From Billgrantia montanilacus (GTDB lineage: Bacteria > Pseudomonadota > Gammaproteobacteria > Pseudomonadales > Halomonadaceae), in NCBI RefSeq assembly GCF_003336675.1, contig NZ_QPII01000002.1:1-64000 (forward strand): a stretch of 64,000 nt of DNA, written 5' to 3'. The notes under the pieces were generated by a model. The model made no database searches, was not told where the DNA came from, and was given only the letters and a program-made list of their open reading frames with translations. A program made the translations under genes and the position numbers. Below, one piece after another: positions 8,743 through 17,706 of this stretch; position 1 is the first letter of the stretch; every line of letters starts with the position of its first letter.

Positions 8743-9365
8743 GGTGTTCCCTTTTCATGAGATCGGACGCCCGCCATGCAGGCTGGTCCGGCTAGAAATA
8801 TTTTTGACTTGTTGTTATTTCGGGGCTCACCCGGACAACTCGGGTGGTGCATCCTTTCCCGATTCCCTTTCGAAATCTGTGCTATCGCGCGCATCGCGTG
8901 ATGTCGGCACGGAAAACAAGCGGTCAGCCACAGTACTACGCTGCCGCTCGCTTGTCCGACTTATGTCGCATTGTCCGACTTATGTCGCACCCTGGTCTCA
9001 TATCACTTCTCAATACCCTAACCTGAGGTACCTGATACTTGTCCTGATGGGCCACCTACCTCAGTGCTATCTCAATCCATTTCAGCGCTAAGCGTGCCAG
9101 CCGACAAAGTATGGACCAAAACAACCTTTTTACTGATGCGCGCCTCTTTGTAATATAGCGTAACCGAGCTTGACATTTTGTCCAACAGATTCCGTGTAAA
9201 CGCTCTTTCAATTTTCCGCCACTCTTCGGGTCAGGCACGGCCCGGTGACGATTCGGGGGGAACCTGTACCGTGTCGCGACTCCCCTTACTGGCCTCTCCC
9301 GACCGCCGTCAAACATGCTATCGTCAGGCCATCACCGACACGGCAATCATCACAAGGAGACCGCC
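8743..9365. other. 623-bp intergenic regulatory region between the secretion operon and a small gene
   Basis: This region separates divergent genes, so it must hold the promoter of the secretion operon (minus) and of the small plus-strand gene. It contains the perfect 19-bp tandem repeat at 8952-8989. A TTGACA at 9170-9175 is a possible -35 for the plus-strand gene, but no good -10 at the right spacing is evident. Short open frames here lack Shine-Dalgarno sites and coding character. Confidence 0.6.
8952..8989. repeat. Perfect 19-bp tandem repeat, candidate operator
   Basis: Two adjacent identical copies of TTGTCCGACTTATGTCGCA (8952-8970 and 8971-8989). Each contains the inverted arms CGAC-TTAT-GTCG. 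Two dyads 19 bp apart sit on nearly the same DNA face, typical of cooperative regulator binding. Being ~210 bp upstream of the secretion operon start, they could bind the LuxR-type regulator at 2174-2797 (inference). Confidence 0.7.
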
Positions 9366-9647
9366 ATGTCCGCATCGGAAATTCAAAAGACTCGCGTGAT
9401 CAATGAATTGCGTGGGTTCATCAAGAAGCTCCTTCAGGAGCCGCAGATCCTCGAGCAGTCGCTTGCCATCGCAAGGCGTCACTTGGGCGAGGACAGCCAG
9501 GAGGGTGTGGTATCTCGTATCGCCAACGAAATCTCCGACACTACCGGCATCCATATTCCCGAAGACCCCGCCGATCACTCCGAAGCCGACAAACTGTTTC
9601 TTGAACTGCTCAAGGAAGTAGTAAGTGAGGAGCAGGCCCTCTACTGA
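9366..9647 (+). CDS. Small conserved-looking cytoplasmic protein of unknown function
   Basis: A 93-residue acidic, mostly helical protein with no signal peptide or membrane segment; I do not recognise a family. The ATG at 9366 is preceded by AAGGAGA at good spacing; an in-frame upstream ATG at 9315 lacks this. The middle (RRHLGEDSQEGVVSRIANEISD) and an acidic C-terminus look like a folded small helical domain. It stands alone between two regulatory regions and is followed by a hairpin at 9680-9701, so it is probably monocistronic. Confidence 0.65.
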   Translation: MSASEIQKTRVINELRGFIKKLLQEPQILEQSLAIARRHLGEDSQEGVVSRIANEISDTTGIHIPEDPADHSEADKLFLELLKEVVSEEQALY

Positions 9648-9679
9648 GCCGGGCACTGCCCCAGCCTCCACCCGATGAT

Positions 9680-9701
9680 ATGCCCGGCCTCGGCCGGGCA
9701 T
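9680..9701 (+). terminator. Hairpin terminator after the small unknown gene
   Basis: A perfect 9-bp inverted repeat (ATGCCCGGC / GCCGGGCAT) with a CTCG tetraloop starts 33 bp after the stop codon. Only three T residues follow closely, so it may end transcription weakly or act as an mRNA-stabilising hairpin. Confidence 0.55.
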
Positions 9702-9803
9702 GCTGTTTCACGACACAGGAATGCCTGGCTGTCAGCACGCCCCCTCGCTCTGCTACAATGGGCAAACACTTGATTTTACGATTCTTTTACAAGAACTCTG
9801 CCA

Positions 9804-11279
9804 ATGTACTACTTGCTCAAGCTGTTTCCCGAGATCACCATCAAGTCCCGTTCCGTCCGCCGCCAGATGATCCGCTGCCTGGTCGGCAATGTACGCAACG
9901 TACTGCGCCCTCTGGGCGAAGGCATTCAAGTCCAGGGGAGCTGGGATGCCCTGCATGTCAAACTGCCGGAAACGGCGGTCCCGGAATGGAGTCGCCAGGT
10001 GGAGGCTGCCCTGACCCGCATCCCTGGTATACACGAGGTGCAGAGCGTCGATGACCTGCCGCTCCTCTCTTTCGACGATACCGCGCAGCATCTGCTGGCA
10101 GCCTGGCAGGCGTCTCTGGTTGACCGCAGTTTTCGCGTCACCGTGAAACGCAGAGGCCAACATGAATTCACCTCCGAAGAGATGGAGCGGTACTTGGGGC
10201 AGGCCCTGCTGGACGCCGTGCCCAGCGCCCGGGTCAACCTCGGTCGACCGGATATCAATGTACGGGTGGATGTCATCGACGACCGAATGCGACTGGTTCG
10301 GCGCAGCCGACCCGGCCTGGGCGGCTATCCGCTGGGCGTGCAAGGCCAGGCGATGACGCTGATCTCGGGCGGTTATGACTCTCCGGTTGCCGCCTGGAAG
10401 ATGATCCGGCGCGGGATCAAGTCTCACTTCCTGTTCTTCGACCTGGGTGGCGCCGGCCATGAACCAGCCGTTCGTGAAGTCTGTCACCACCTTTGGCAAG
10501 CCTATGGACGTTCGCACCGGGTGCACTTCTTCTCGGTGCCCTTCGAGGGGGTCGTCGACGAGCTTCAACGCAGCATTCCCGATGGCCTGATCGGCGTCGT
10601 CCTCAAGCGGATGATGATGCGGGCGTCCAGTCGTATCGCCGCTCGCGCCCGCATACCCATGCTGGTCACCGGCGACGCCATCGCCCAGGTATCCAGCCAG
10701 AGCCTGACCAACCTCGCCCTCATAGACGAGGCCAGCGACCTGCCGATTCTTCGCCCGCTGATCGCCGAGGACAAGCAGGACATCATCGATACTGCTCGTC
10801 GAATCGGCACTGCTCGCTTCGCTGAGGTGATGCCGGAAGTCTGCGGAGCCATTTCCCAGCGCCCCAACACCCAGGCACAGCGCCCCCGAGTAGTAGCTGC
10901 CGAACAGCGTTTCGACTTTCGTGTACTCGATAACGCCATCGAGCGCGTCAGCATGACCCGCTCCGAGCGGCTACTGGAACAGCTGACAACACCGGAGCCG
11001 TTGCTTCATGTCGTGCAGAGCGCCCATGAGCTGGCTCGAGAAAAGAATGTCAGCGTGATCGACATTCGACCCGACGCCGAGCGTGACTCGACTCCACTGA
11101 CGCTCCCGAGCGTCGAGTGCCTGCAGATCCCCTTCTACGAGCTTCAGGCACAGGCCGAGTCTCTGCCGGGCGACCGCCGCTACCTGCTCTACTGCGATCA
11201 GGGCGTGATGAGTCGAATGCAGGTCCTGCACCTGCTCGACCGCGGCCTCACTCACTTCGGTATCTATCGAGGCGCCTGA
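9804..11279 (+). CDS. thiI: tRNA 4-thiouridine synthase / thiamine thiazole sulfurtransferase ThiI with rhodanese domain
   Basis: The 491-residue enzyme uses ATP to adenylate U8 of tRNA and transfers persulfide sulfur from IscS; in gammaproteobacteria the rhodanese domain also supplies sulfur for the thiamine thiazole. It shows a ferredoxin-like/THUMP N-terminus (residues ~1-165), a PP-loop (LISGGYDSPVAAW near 190), a Cys in EVCGAIS (~346) and a C-terminal rhodanese domain with the active Cys in YCDQGVMSRMQ (~455). The two-cysteine layout matches E. coli ThiI (C344/C456). Length is normal. It appears monocistronic, with its own upstream gap and a T-tract downstream. Confidence 0.97.
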   Translation: MYYLLKLFPEITIKSRSVRRQMIRCLVGNVRNVLRPLGEGIQVQGSWDALHVKLPETAVPEWSRQVEAALTRIPGIHEVQSVDDLPLLSFDDTAQHLLAAWQASLVDRSFRVTVKRRGQHEFTSEEMERYLGQALLDAVPSARVNLGRPDINVRVDVIDDRMRLVRRSRPGLGGYPLGVQGQAMTLISGGYDSPVAAWKMIRRGIKSHFLFFDLGGAGHEPAVREVCHHLWQAYGRSHRVHFFSVPFEGVVDELQRSIPDGLIGVVLKRMMMRASSRIAARARIPMLVTGDAIAQVSSQSLTNLALIDEASDLPILRPLIAEDKQDIIDTARRIGTARFAEVMPEVCGAISQRPNTQAQRPRVVAAEQRFDFRVLDNAIERVSMTRSERLLEQLTTPEPLLHVVQSAHELAREKNVSVIDIRPDAERDSTPLTLPSVECLQIPFYELQAQAESLPGDRRYLLYCDQGVMSRMQVLHLLDRGLTHFGIYRGA

Positions 11280-11321
11280 CGGCAGAGCGGCTCGCCGACT
11301 AGCGACTCCATCTCTCGGACA

Positions 11322-11341
11322 GCCCCAGAGGGCCGTTTTTT
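11322..11341 (+). terminator. Possible thiI terminator
   Basis: A short stem (GCCC/GGGC, loop CAGA) is followed by CCG and six T residues, 43 bp after the thiI stop. The T-tract is convincing, the stem is short. Confidence 0.4.
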
Positions 11342-11445
11342 CTGCCTGACAATTACATTTCTCTTACCGTTGGTAAAACTACTGTATTTCTCGCGGCGAA
11401 CTAGGCTACAAGAAGAAGAGGGAGAAACGGCAGAGGAAGGGGTGT

Positions 11446-14400
11446 ATGGCATCGTACGATGGTTCGTCACGCCAGAACTCATCCGCTGCGTCCTGGATCG
11501 AGAGAGACGCATCAGGCCGCAAGGCATCCCTGTTCATCGAGGAACCGTCGCTCGAGCCGGCCCCTGTGCCGGCCAGGTCCCACCGGCTACTGTATATCGT
11601 GCTGGCGGTTCTGCTGGCCCTGTTCGCCGTGACCCTGGCCACCCTTCTGGTGGCTGAAGCACGCACTTCCCACTTCCAGGCCCAGGAGCTATCGCGCTAT
11701 GCGGGTACCCTGCGCTACACACTCGCTCCGGGACAGAGCGACCGCATTCTGTATCCCAGTCATGGGCCCTTCGACCAGCGACTGGGCTATACCCAACTGC
11801 CCACTATCGAGACGCGCCTGCTGGGCAAAGGCTACGAGGTAACCCAACAGGCACGATTCTCCCCTTCCCTGCTGGAGTATGCCAAGCGCGGTTTCTTCCC
11901 ACCCTATGCGGAGAAGACACAAGCCGGCCTGACCCTGCTTGAGTGTCGCGGGGAAATGCTTTACTCATTTCGTCATCCGCAGCGCCACTACCCCCATTTC
12001 GACGCCGTCCCACCGCTGATAGTGCAGGTTCTTCTGTTCATCGAGAATCGTCACCTGCTCGATGACAGCACGCCGTATGCCAATCCAGCCGTCGACTGGC
12101 CTCGGTTCACCATGGCCGCGGTATCCCAGGTCGGCAGAGCGCTGGATGTCTCCGGCCAGTCTTCCGGCGGTAGCACGCTTGCCACCCAGTTGGAGAAGTA
12201 CCGCCACTCGCCCGACGGCCTGACTGGGTCACCCATGGAGAAGCTGCGCCAAATGATCTCGGCCAGCGTGCGTAGTTACCGTCATGGCCCCCAGACACTG
12301 TCGGCGCGCCAGGACGTAGCGCTGGACTACGTCAACTCGGTGCCGCTGGCAGCGGCTCCTGGATACGGCGAGGTCCACGGCATCGGCGATGCGCTCTGGG
12401 TGTGGTTCGGCGAAGACTTCGATAGCTTCAATCGCCAGCTGGTGGCGAGCGGCAGTCGGGACGATGATCTGGCGCAGAAAGGCCTGGCCCTGCGCCAGAT
12501 CGTGGCGCTGATGATTGCCCAGCGACGGCCCTCCTGGTACCTCAACGGTGGTCGCCAGGCGCTGGAACAACTCACGGACAGCTACCTCAGGCTTCTCGCC
12601 GACGACGGCATCATCGCTCCCGAATTACGCGACACGGCTCTCGCTCAGCGCCTGACCTTTCGCAATTTCAGCCTCGACCCGGCGGGGCTGCGGATCGAGC
12701 AGGACAAGGGGCTGCAGACAGCTCGTGGCCGCCTCGGAAGCCTGTTGGGCCAGTCATTCTACGACCTGGACAGGCTCGACCTGAGTGCTCGAACAACGCT
12801 GCACGGCGAACTGCAGGAGCAGGTCACGGCTTATCTGCACCGCCTGGCCGACCCTGACTTCGCCAGCGAAATCGGCCTGTTCGGCGATCGCCTGTTGTCC
12901 CCGGAAAAAACCCAGGAGGTGCGCTATAGCTTCACGCTCTATGAGCGCGGCGAGGACAGCTTCCGCGTCCGCGTACAGACCGACAATACCGGCCAGCCCT
13001 TCGATATCAACGAGGGTAGCAAGCTGGAGCTCGGCTCCACTGCCAAGCTCAGGGTGCTCGCCACCTATCTGGAAGTCATCGCCGAGCTCCACCGGCGCTA
13101 CGCCGGCGAACCGGCGGAATCGCTGCGACGGGTCGAGCTGGACCGCCAGGACGTTCTCAGCCGCTGGGTCGTCGACAGCCTGGCCAACCGGCCCGACCTC
13201 TCCCTGGCGGAGCTGCTCGATGCCGCCATGGATCGCCGTTATTCCGCCAGCCCCAGCGAGGCCTACTTCACCGGCGGCGGGCGCCACACCTTCAGCAATT
13301 TCCGACGTGAAGACAACGGACGCAACCCGACGCTGAAGGAAGCCATGCGCGAGTCGCTCAACCTGCCATTCATCCGCTTGCTGCGGGATCTGGTCCGCTA
13401 CAGCACCCACCGTAACGAGCATCGCAGCCAGCTGCTCGAGGACGACAGGGACCCCCGCCGGCTGGAGTACCTGCAACGCTTTGCCGACCGCGAAGGCCGC
13501 GTCTTCCTGCAGCGCTTCTGGCGCAAGTATCGCAACCTGGACAGCAACGAGCGCATGGCGGTCTTCCTCGGCGGCCTGCGAATTACCGCGCCACGCCTGG
13601 CGGCGGTTCACCGCTACCTGTACCCCGAGGCCGACCGCATCACCTTTGCCGCCTTCCTCGCCGAGTGGCTGCCCAGCGGCACTCCGCTCAGCCAACAGCC
13701 GATCAACGAGCTCTATGAACGCCATGCGCCGGGCAGCTTCTCGCTGTCGGACCAGGGCTATATCGCACAGGTCCACCCTCTTGAGCTGTGGCTGCTCGGC
13801 TATCTGATGGATTACCCAGAAGCGAGCTTCTTCGATATCGCCGCCGCCAGCCAGCAGGAGCGCCAGGAGGTGTACGGCTGGCTGTTCAAGACCCGTCACC
13901 GCAGCGCCAGGGATGTTCGTATCCGTACCATGCTGGAAGTCGAGGCCTTCCTCGACATCCATCAACGCTGGGAGCGCCTGGGCTACCCTTTCGAGCATCT
14001 CGTTCCTTCGCTCGCCACCGCGGTAGGCTCTTCCGGGGACCGTCCAGCAGCCCTGGCCGAGCTGATGGGCATCATCCTCAACAATGGGGTGCGCTTGCCG
14101 ACACTGCGCATCGACGAACTTCACTTCGCGGCCGACACGCCTTACGAAACCCGCTTTCGCCACTCTGATCGACACGCCCAGCAAGTGATGGAGCCTGAAG
14201 TGGCGGCGACCCTACGTGAAACGCTTTCCAGCGTGGTGGATGGGGGCACCGCCCGACGACTTCAGGGCAGCTTTACCCTGGAGGATGGGTCCGACCTGCC
14301 CCTGGGCGGCAAGACCGGCACCGGAGACAACCGTATCGAGACTGTGACCCGAGGCGGCCAGGTCATCGACTCCCGGGCACGCAATCGCACCGCCACCTTC

Positions 14401-14664
14401 GTGTTCTATCTCGGTGACGATCATTTCGGCACCCTCACCGCCTATGTCGCAGGCAGTGAGTCCGACAATTTCCGCTTCACCTCGGCGCTTCCGGTGCAGG
14501 TACTCAAGGGCATGGAGCCGATCCTGCGCCCCTACCTTCAGCCCGAAAGAAGCACCTGTGTGCCCACCGACGAGACGGATGTATTTCTTTTCGCCGGGTC
14601 AGCGGGTCACGCGCCGGATTCGGCCGCCTCTCCCTTGTCGGCACAGGAACTGGCACAACGATAG
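11446..14664 (+). CDS. Divergent class A penicillin-binding protein (transglycosylase/transpeptidase)
   Basis: A 1072-residue inner-membrane protein with a single N-terminal helix (residues ~46-68) and a large periplasmic part. A GT51-like transglycosylase region shows LLFIENRHLLD where the family has EDxxFxxHxG, and GGSTLATQLEKYRHSP for the GGST(x)xQQ motif, so the catalytic Glu is kept but neighbours differ. The penicillin-binding domain has all three serine-acylase motifs: STAK (in ELGSTAKLRVL, ~525), SLN (in RESLNLPFIRL, ~635) and KTGT (in LGGKTGTGDN, ~950). It is longer than PBP1A/1B (~800-850), with a large insertion between SLN and KTGT. It probably makes peptidoglycan in a specialised setting. 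Its last 58 bp overlap the convergent RND gene. Confidence 0.85.
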   Translation: MASYDGSSRQNSSAASWIERDASGRKASLFIEEPSLEPAPVPARSHRLLYIVLAVLLALFAVTLATLLVAEARTSHFQAQELSRYAGTLRYTLAPGQSDRILYPSHGPFDQRLGYTQLPTIETRLLGKGYEVTQQARFSPSLLEYAKRGFFPPYAEKTQAGLTLLECRGEMLYSFRHPQRHYPHFDAVPPLIVQVLLFIENRHLLDDSTPYANPAVDWPRFTMAAVSQVGRALDVSGQSSGGSTLATQLEKYRHSPDGLTGSPMEKLRQMISASVRSYRHGPQTLSARQDVALDYVNSVPLAAAPGYGEVHGIGDALWVWFGEDFDSFNRQLVASGSRDDDLAQKGLALRQIVALMIAQRRPSWYLNGGRQALEQLTDSYLRLLADDGIIAPELRDTALAQRLTFRNFSLDPAGLRIEQDKGLQTARGRLGSLLGQSFYDLDRLDLSARTTLHGELQEQVTAYLHRLADPDFASEIGLFGDRLLSPEKTQEVRYSFTLYERGEDSFRVRVQTDNTGQPFDINEGSKLELGSTAKLRVLATYLEVIAELHRRYAGEPAESLRRVELDRQDVLSRWVVDSLANRPDLSLAELLDAAMDRRYSASPSEAYFTGGGRHTFSNFRREDNGRNPTLKEAMRESLNLPFIRLLRDLVRYSTHRNEHRSQLLEDDRDPRRLEYLQRFADREGRVFLQRFWRKYRNLDSNERMAVFLGGLRITAPRLAAVHRYLYPEADRITFAAFLAEWLPSGTPLSQQPINELYERHAPGSFSLSDQGYIAQVHPLELWLLGYLMDYPEASFFDIAAASQQERQEVYGWLFKTRHRSARDVRIRTMLEVEAFLDIHQRWERLGYPFEHLVPSLATAVGSSGDRPAALAELMGIILNNGVRLPTLRIDELHFAADTPYETRFRHSDRHAQQVMEPEVAATLRETLSSVVDGGTARRLQGSFTLEDGSDLPLGGKTGTGDNRIETVTRGGQVIDSRARNRTATFVFYLGDDHFGTLTAYVAGSESDNFRFTSALPVQVLKGMEPILRPYLQPERSTCVPTDETDVFLFAGSAGHAPDSAASPLSAQELAQR

Positions 14665-17600
14665 GGAATGCCGAACAACAGCGAGTAGAGCACCGGCACA
14701 GCGATCAGCGTCAACAACGACGCGAAGGCCAGGCCGCCCATGATCGTTACCGCCATGCTGTTGAAGAAGGCATCGGCCAGTAGCGGCAGCATGCCAAGGC
14801 TGGTGGTGCCGGCCGCCAGGGCCACGGGGCGCAGGCGGCTGATGCTGGCATCGATCAGCGCCCCCAGGCGTTCCTTGCCGGACTGGATCTGGGCATCGAT
14901 CTCATCGACCAGCACAATGGCGTTCTTCATCAGCATGCCCGACAGGCTGAGCATGCCCAGCAGAGCCGTGAACGAGAAAGGCAGCCCGGTCAGCCACAGT
15001 CCGATCACCACGCCGCAGATCGACATCGGCACCACCAGCCAGATGATCAACGGCTGGCGCAGCTTACCGAACAGCAGTATCGACACCAGCAGCATCGCGA
15101 CAAAGCTCAGCGGCAGCTGCCGGGCCAATGATTCCTGGGCGTCGGTCGAATTCTCGTACTCACCGCCCCAGGAGAGCGCATAGCCCGGCGGCAACGCCAT
15201 GGCTTCGATGTCGGCACGCACCGTCGAGAACGCGCCCGCTGCGGTCTGCCCTGCCCCCGGCTCGGCCTGCACCGTCAGCGTGCGCACCCGGTTGCGGCGA
15301 TGTATCTGCGCCTCCTCGCTCTGGGTCTCGAAGGCATCGACCACCTGGGCGATGGGAATGAAGCGCTGCTCGGCACTGCTCCAGACCAGGCGGTCGATCA
15401 GCCGCGAGACATCATGACGCTCGCTCTCGGGCGGGCGCGCCACGATCGGTATCAGGTTGTCGCCTTCTCGATAGGTACCGGCACGCACCCCGGAAGAGGC
15501 GAACTCGAGGGTCTGGGCCAGTTCATCACGGCTGACGCCGGCCATTCTTGCGCGCTCCTCGTTGAAGGTGGGCACGACCACCGTCTCCAGCTCGCGCCAG
15601 TTATGACGCACGTCGATCAGCGCGGGATTGGCCCGCATGATCTCCTCGGCTTCATCGGCCAGCCAACGCAAGACGGCAGGATCGCTGCCGTGGAAGCGTG
15701 CCTCGACCTGAGCCCCGGCACCGGGCCCGAACTGGATTCGCTCGGTTCGGACCCGGGCCGCGGGATAGGCCGCCTGCAAGTTGGCGTCGATAACAGGGTC
15801 AAGCTCGGCGATTCGCTCCAGACTATCTGCCCTTACCACGAATTGGGCATAGGCGGGGTCCGGCTGCTCGGGAACATAAGTCAGCATGAACCGAGTCGCC
15901 CCACGACCGATGAAGGTCGATACCGCTTCGATACCGTCCTTCTCCAATAGATAGGTCTCGATCCCCCGGGCATCCCGCTGCGTGGCGCGGATGTCGCTGC
16001 CCTGAGGCAGTTGGTAATTGACGTAGAACATCGGTGTGTTCGAGTCGGGAAAGAACGACTGCGAAAGGAGGGTAAACCCCCAGACACAGGCTGCCGTGAA
16101 CGCAACCAGTAGCCCCACGGTCACTACGCGCAGGCGAACCGCAGCCATGAGGAAGCGGGCATAGAGGCGATAGATCAGCCCCCCATGAGGGTCCCTGTCG
16201 TCCTCGATGTCGGCACCGCGGAACAGATAATGGCCGAACAGGGGAGTGACGGTGATGGCCAACACCCAGCTCAGCAGCAACGAGATCGCGATCACCGCGA
16301 ACAGAGAGAACAGGAATTCACCGGTAACATCGTCGGAAAGGCCGATGCCGGAGAAGGCCAGGATGCCGATGACGGTGGCCCCCAGCAGGGGGGCCTGGGT
16401 TCGCCCGGCCGCATCACTGGCAGCCTCCTTGACGGACTTGCCACGCTGCATGTTGATCAGCATGCCTTCGGCCACAACGATGGCGTTGTCCACCAGCATG
16501 CCCATGGCGATGATCAGCGCACCCAGGGAAACCCGTTCCATCTCGATGGAGAACACCCACATGAAGAACAGCGTGCCGAGCACCGTCAGCAGCAGCGAGG
16601 CACCGACGACCATGCCGACCCGCCAGCCCATGAACAGGCAGAGTACGGCAATCACGATGGTGACCGAGATCGCCAGGTTGATCAGGAAGTCATTGATTGC
16701 ATCGTCGACGACATGGTGCTGCTCATAGATGGGATGGAGTTCGACCCCGAGGGGAATTCGCCCTTCCAGCGAGGCAAGGTGACGCTCGACGGCATTGCCC
16801 ACTTCCACGATATTGGCCTTGGCCACCCCCGCCACCGCCAAGGTGAAGGCCGGCTCGCCGTTGTGGCGTATCACATGCCCCGGCACTTCCACCGGCTGGC
16901 GATAGACTTCGGCGATATCGACCAGGGAGATCTGCTCGGTGGTACCGGGCCGGCCGATGCGAATCGCCTCGATATTGGCCACGCTATCCACGCCGGCACG
17001 GGCGACGATGCGGACATGGCCGTCGCCGATACGCATCGCCCCGGCATCGGTGACCCTGTTCTCCGTCTGGATGGTATTGATGACGTGATCGACCGGAATT
17101 CCCAGGGTGGTCAGGCGCTCGTTGGGAATCTCGATGTAGATCGTCTCTTCCCTTTCGCCAGCGGTAGTGACCCTCGCCACGTTGGGCACAGTCAGCACCT
17201 CACGCTGAAGAAAGTGTGAGATATCCCGGATCTCGTCGTGAGAGTAGCCCTCCGCCGTCACGGCATAGAAAATGCCATAGACCTCGCCGAAGTCATCGTT
17301 GACCCGCGAGGCCAAGGCACCCTCCGGCAATATCGCCTGGGCATCGTTGACCTTGCGCCGCAGCTCATCCCAGATCTGCGGCAGCTCATGGCTGCGATAG
17401 GTCGAGGCCACCTCCACCTCGATCTCGGAGCGTCCCGGTAGCGACAGCGACTCGATCACGTCGATCTGCTGCAGCTCCTGGATCGCCATCTCCAGTCGCT
17501 CGGTGACCTCCTCTTCGACCTCCTGGGCGGTCGCACCAGGGTATTGGGTATTGATGATGGCATTGGGTATGGTGAACGAAGGGTCCTCCAGCTTACCCAG

Positions 17601-17693
17601 GCTGTTGAAGCCCCAGATGCCCCCTAACAAACAAACGACCACGATCAGCCAGGTATAGAGCGGCCGCTCGATCGAAGTCCTGGCGATATCCAT
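14607..17693 (-). CDS. RND-family efflux pump inner-membrane permease
   Basis: A 1028-residue AcrB-superfamily (HAE1-type) proton antiporter. It has the duplicated plan of one helix, a large periplasmic loop and six helices. The first helix is in RPLYTWLIVVVCLLGG; transmembrane helix 4 carries the family motif in GALIIAMGMLVDNAIVV. The ATG at 17693 is chosen over an in-frame start at 17774 because it has GGAGCAGG at good spacing, lies 13 bp after the adaptor stop and opens with the usual MDIARTSIERP. With the lipoprotein adaptor upstream it forms a two-gene operon without an outer-membrane channel, so it probably borrows a TolC encoded elsewhere. The substrate cannot be told. The C-terminus overlaps the convergent penicillin-binding protein gene. 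Confidence 0.93.
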   Translation of the reverse strand: MDIARTSIERPLYTWLIVVVCLLGGIWGFNSLGKLEDPSFTIPNAIINTQYPGATAQEVEEEVTERLEMAIQELQQIDVIESLSLPGRSEIEVEVASTYRSHELPQIWDELRRKVNDAQAILPEGALASRVNDDFGEVYGIFYAVTAEGYSHDEIRDISHFLQREVLTVPNVARVTTAGEREETIYIEIPNERLTTLGIPVDHVINTIQTENRVTDAGAMRIGDGHVRIVARAGVDSVANIEAIRIGRPGTTEQISLVDIAEVYRQPVEVPGHVIRHNGEPAFTLAVAGVAKANIVEVGNAVERHLASLEGRIPLGVELHPIYEQHHVVDDAINDFLINLAISVTIVIAVLCLFMGWRVGMVVGASLLLTVLGTLFFMWVFSIEMERVSLGALIIAMGMLVDNAIVVAEGMLINMQRGKSVKEAASDAAGRTQAPLLGATVIGILAFSGIGLSDDVTGEFLFSLFAVIAISLLLSWVLAITVTPLFGHYLFRGADIEDDRDPHGGLIYRLYARFLMAAVRLRVVTVGLLVAFTAACVWGFTLLSQSFFPDSNTPMFYVNYQLPQGSDIRATQRDARGIETYLLEKDGIEAVSTFIGRGATRFMLTYVPEQPDPAYAQFVVRADSLERIAELDPVIDANLQAAYPAARVRTERIQFGPGAGAQVEARFHGSDPAVLRWLADEAEEIMRANPALIDVRHNWRELETVVVPTFNEERARMAGVSRDELAQTLEFASSGVRAGTYREGDNLIPIVARPPESERHDVSRLIDRLVWSSAEQRFIPIAQVVDAFETQSEEAQIHRRNRVRTLTVQAEPGAGQTAAGAFSTVRADIEAMALPPGYALSWGGEYENSTDAQESLARQLPLSFVAMLLVSILLFGKLRQPLIIWLVVPMSICGVVIGLWLTGLPFSFTALLGMLSLSGMLMKNAIVLVDEIDAQIQSGKERLGALIDASISRLRPVALAAGTTSLGMLPLLADAFFNSMAVTIMGGLAFASLLTLIAVPVLYSLLFGIPYRCASSCADKGEAAESGA

Positions 17694-17706
17694 ATCCTGC
17701 TCCCGG

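Noticed and set aside
7123..8760. 545-codon plus-strand open frame
   Set aside because: It is antisense to the TolC-OmpA-SPOR gene, has no recognisable domain and no Shine-Dalgarno.
9166..9200. Sigma-70 promoter (TTGACA at 9170) for the small gene at 9366
   Set aside because: The -35 is good but no convincing -10 lies 16-18 bp downstream, so it is not listed as a promoter.
12754..14184. 476-codon minus-strand open frame
   Set aside because: It is antisense to the penicillin-binding protein, which has all catalytic motifs; the minus frame has low-complexity composition.
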